From Bordetella parapertussis (GTDB lineage Bacteria > Pseudomonadota > Gammaproteobacteria > Burkholderiales > Burkholderiaceae_D): 8,328 nt of DNA. The stretch spans positions 1 to 8,328 of the forward strand of contig CAMBJI010000077.1 of NCBI GenBank assembly GCA_945867725.1, written 5' to 3'. The translations under genes and the position numbers were made by a program. Below, in pieces: positions 6,928 through 8,328 of the stretch (its first letter is position 1; every line of letters starts with the position of its first letter). A model generated the notes under the pieces. It saw nothing but the letters and a program-made list of their open reading frames with translations, was not told where the DNA came from and did no database searches.

Positions 6928-8169
6928 ATGCAAAACTCATTGCGATTGAAATGTTTTTTATTTATTGCGGCGCTTGCGGTGCCGCTATTAGCGTCAGCGC
7001 AGGGGAAAATCACGATCAGCGAGGTGGTCGTTACTGGCTACGGGAAAGACGTACAAGCTGCAACAGTTGATGCGTTGGACAGTGCTGTGGCACAAGTTAA
7101 CGGTACCCGAATTGCATCGGATACCGAGTCTGAAATGAAGCAGGAGTTTCGGGATGGTCAAACTAGTAGCAGTGAAAATTTCAGGCAGAACATCAGCAAG
7201 ATCACCAAAGGAATCGTGAAGAGCTACTCCGTCTTAGAGCAGTCCAAAGATCCTGGTTCTGGTCAAGTGTTGGTAAAGATTTCAGCGCTTATTCCCCGCC
7301 ATGAGGCCTCGGCCCAGTTGAAGCGTTTGCGGCTGGCGGTAATGCCGATCACGATTGTGCGCTCGTTGGCATCTGACCCAACCGCTGTACAGTTTGCGGA
7401 GCGGCTCTCCGCCGGTACCGAAGCCTACCTGACGCAAACTCGTCGGTTCGCCATGCTCGATCGCCGTGCGGGAGTTGCGATCGATAAAGAGCAAAGCTTC
7501 ATCGGCAACGCTGAAATGCCTATCGAAGAACTTGTTAGAGCAACGGCGTCCGTCGGAACAGATTATCTTGTTCTTGCAATAGTGAAAGACTTTTCAACTA
7601 CCACTGAAAAAATTACTCGCCCGAACGGGCGTCAAATGGATCGTCTTCAAATGCCGGCCACTATCGACGTCAGGGTGATTGACGTCGCGACTCGCCAAAT
7701 TAAATTTGCGCAGACCGTTATTCATCGCGGGCGCGTAGTGACCGGGAAATCCGTATCGGTGCACGCCAATGATATTGGTCAAGAAATTGGTGAAACGATT
7801 CTCAATGCAATCTACCCCATTGCAGTGATTGCGGCGGAAGGACAATCACTTACGCTGAATCAAGGGGGTGTAACTGTGAAAAACGGTCGTCGTTACAGGC
7901 TCGTGAAGTTGGGTGGGCCAATGGTTGACCCCTACACCGGAGAGCAACTTGGTCGGAAGGAAACTGAGGTTGGCGTCGTTGAGATCACCGGCGTGACTGC
8001 GCAGATGGCTTCAGCCAAATTGGTATCAGGGTCCGAAGAAGTTCTCGCGGCGGGCGATTTGCTGGTGCGTCCTATGCCGGTGCGTGTGTCCGATGGGGCA
8101 GTGGCAAACGCCGAGGCAGACGGTACGCCCGTGCGCGAAAAAAAGAAATCGAATGACTCAGATTGGTAA
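6928..8169 (+). CDS. FlgT/CsgG-like exported envelope-assembly protein
   Basis: Encodes 413 residues from the ATG at 6928, chosen because GGATGG (6917-6922) sits five bases before it; an in-frame ATG at 6919 would add three residues. The signal peptide ends at LLASA (Ala24) or one residue later. Domains: an FlgT-N-like block (about 29-125, EVVVTGYGKDVQAATVDALD at its start); a CsgG-like central domain (about 132-300) with RLRLAVMPI, 'AERLSAGTEAYLTQTRRFAM', the 'GTDYLVLAIVKDF' strand, DVRVIDVATRQIKFAQTV and GETILNAIYPIAVI; and a C-terminal FlgT-C-like beta module (about 303-382) with TLNQGGVTVKNGRRYRLV, DPYTGEQLG and EVGVVEITGV. FlgT is a periplasmic flagellar ring protein; CsgG-type folds occur in curli secretion and in LpoB/TolB-N-like factors. 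No flagellar gene is seen here, so a flagellar role is not assumed. The mature chain has no cysteine. A charged tail (KKKSNDSDW) ends it. Confidence 0.88.
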   Translation: MQNSLRLKCFLFIAALAVPLLASAQGKITISEVVVTGYGKDVQAATVDALDSAVAQVNGTRIASDTESEMKQEFRDGQTSSSENFRQNISKITKGIVKSYSVLEQSKDPGSGQVLVKISALIPRHEASAQLKRLRLAVMPITIVRSLASDPTAVQFAERLSAGTEAYLTQTRRFAMLDRRAGVAIDKEQSFIGNAEMPIEELVRATASVGTDYLVLAIVKDFSTTTEKITRPNGRQMDRLQMPATIDVRVIDVATRQIKFAQTVIHRGRVVTGKSVSVHANDIGQEIGETILNAIYPIAVIAAEGQSLTLNQGGVTVKNGRRYRLVKLGGPMVDPYTGEQLGRKETEVGVVEITGVTAQMASAKLVSGSEEVLAAGDLLVRPMPVRVSDGAVANAEADGTPVREKKKSNDSDW

Positions 8170-8175
8170 ATCATT

Positions 8176-8180
8176 AAGGA
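8176..8180 (+). promoter_or_regulatory. Shine-Dalgarno AAGGA for the last, partial gene
   Basis: AAGGA ends six bases before the ATG at 8187, which fixes the start of the edge-truncated gene although only 47 codons of it are visible. Confidence 0.65.
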
Positions 8181-8186
8181 AAGAAA

Positions 8187-8328
8187 ATGAAATCTACTAA
8201 ATTCGTCCGGCTCTTGGCACTGCAGTTGATTGCTGTGACATTCTGTGTTGCGAACGCTACTGCCGCGGACGCGCCTACCCTTGAACTTGAGCAGCAGCCC
8301 AATCCGCCAGATCTGCCGAATTCAATTT
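8187..8328 (+). CDS. Exported protein, N-terminal part only (cut by the window edge)
   Basis: Forty-seven codons are visible. The product starts MKSTKFVRLLALQLIAVTFC, a Sec signal peptide that continues to a likely cleavage at ANATAA (about residue 27). The first mature residues are acidic and rich in Pro and Gln (DAPTLELEQQPNPPD), typical of a flexible linker in envelope proteins. It follows the FlgT/CsgG-like gene by 17 bases with its own good ribosome binding site, so it belongs to the same operon. The rest lies outside the window and no family can be named. Confidence 0.8.
   Translation, partial: MKSTKFVRLLALQLIAVTFCVANATAADAPTLELEQQPNPPDLPNSI

Noticed and set aside
6919..8169. Assigning the fourth operon gene as flagellar flgT or curli csgG
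   Set aside because: Only the domain plan is shared; no flagellar or curli genes are present in the window, so a gene symbol is not justified.

Overview
This looks like chromosomal DNA from a Gram-negative bacterium, most likely a gamma- or betaproteobacterium. The reasons are a lipoprotein, a string of Sec/Tat-type signal peptides on periplasm-sized proteins, a CsgG/FlgT-like envelope protein, a CHASE2 membrane sensor and the remains of an IS3-family transposase of a type common in those classes. Base composition looks moderate by eye; it was not counted. The exact genus cannot be read from the sequence.

Layout. Minus strand, left part: a probable helix-turn-helix transposase fragment runs off the left edge (1-116). 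Next to it is a two-gene unit read right to left: a CHASE2-domain membrane protein (628-2259), then a small lipoprotein (202-591) 36 bases downstream. Middle (2260-3007): a divergent intergenic region of about 750 bases. Most of it is a badly decayed IS3-family transposase in antisense orientation to the right-hand operon. Residues can be aligned with the integrase core through four internal stops and one net frame change. Plus strand, right part: a tight run of five genes (3008-4441, 4477-5742, 5798-6898, 6928-8169, 8187 to beyond the edge). Gaps are 17-55 bases, no terminator was recognised between them, and every product starts with an export signal.

The right-hand operon is the interesting part. 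The fourth product has a clear three-part plan: an FlgT-N-like domain, a CsgG-like central domain and a C-terminal 'DPYTGE' module like that of FlgT. The third product starts with a short block that resembles the FlgT-N-like block of the fourth. The first product has a Sel1/TPR-like stretch, the second is an unrecognised protein with a possible Tat signal, and the fifth is only a signal peptide plus a Pro-rich start. Together they suggest an uncharacterised periplasmic or outer-membrane assembly, or an assembly-helper apparatus. The divergent CHASE2 protein, which has a periplasmic sensor domain but no standard output domain, and its lipoprotein are plausible partners. That functional link is inference from gene order and predicted location only.
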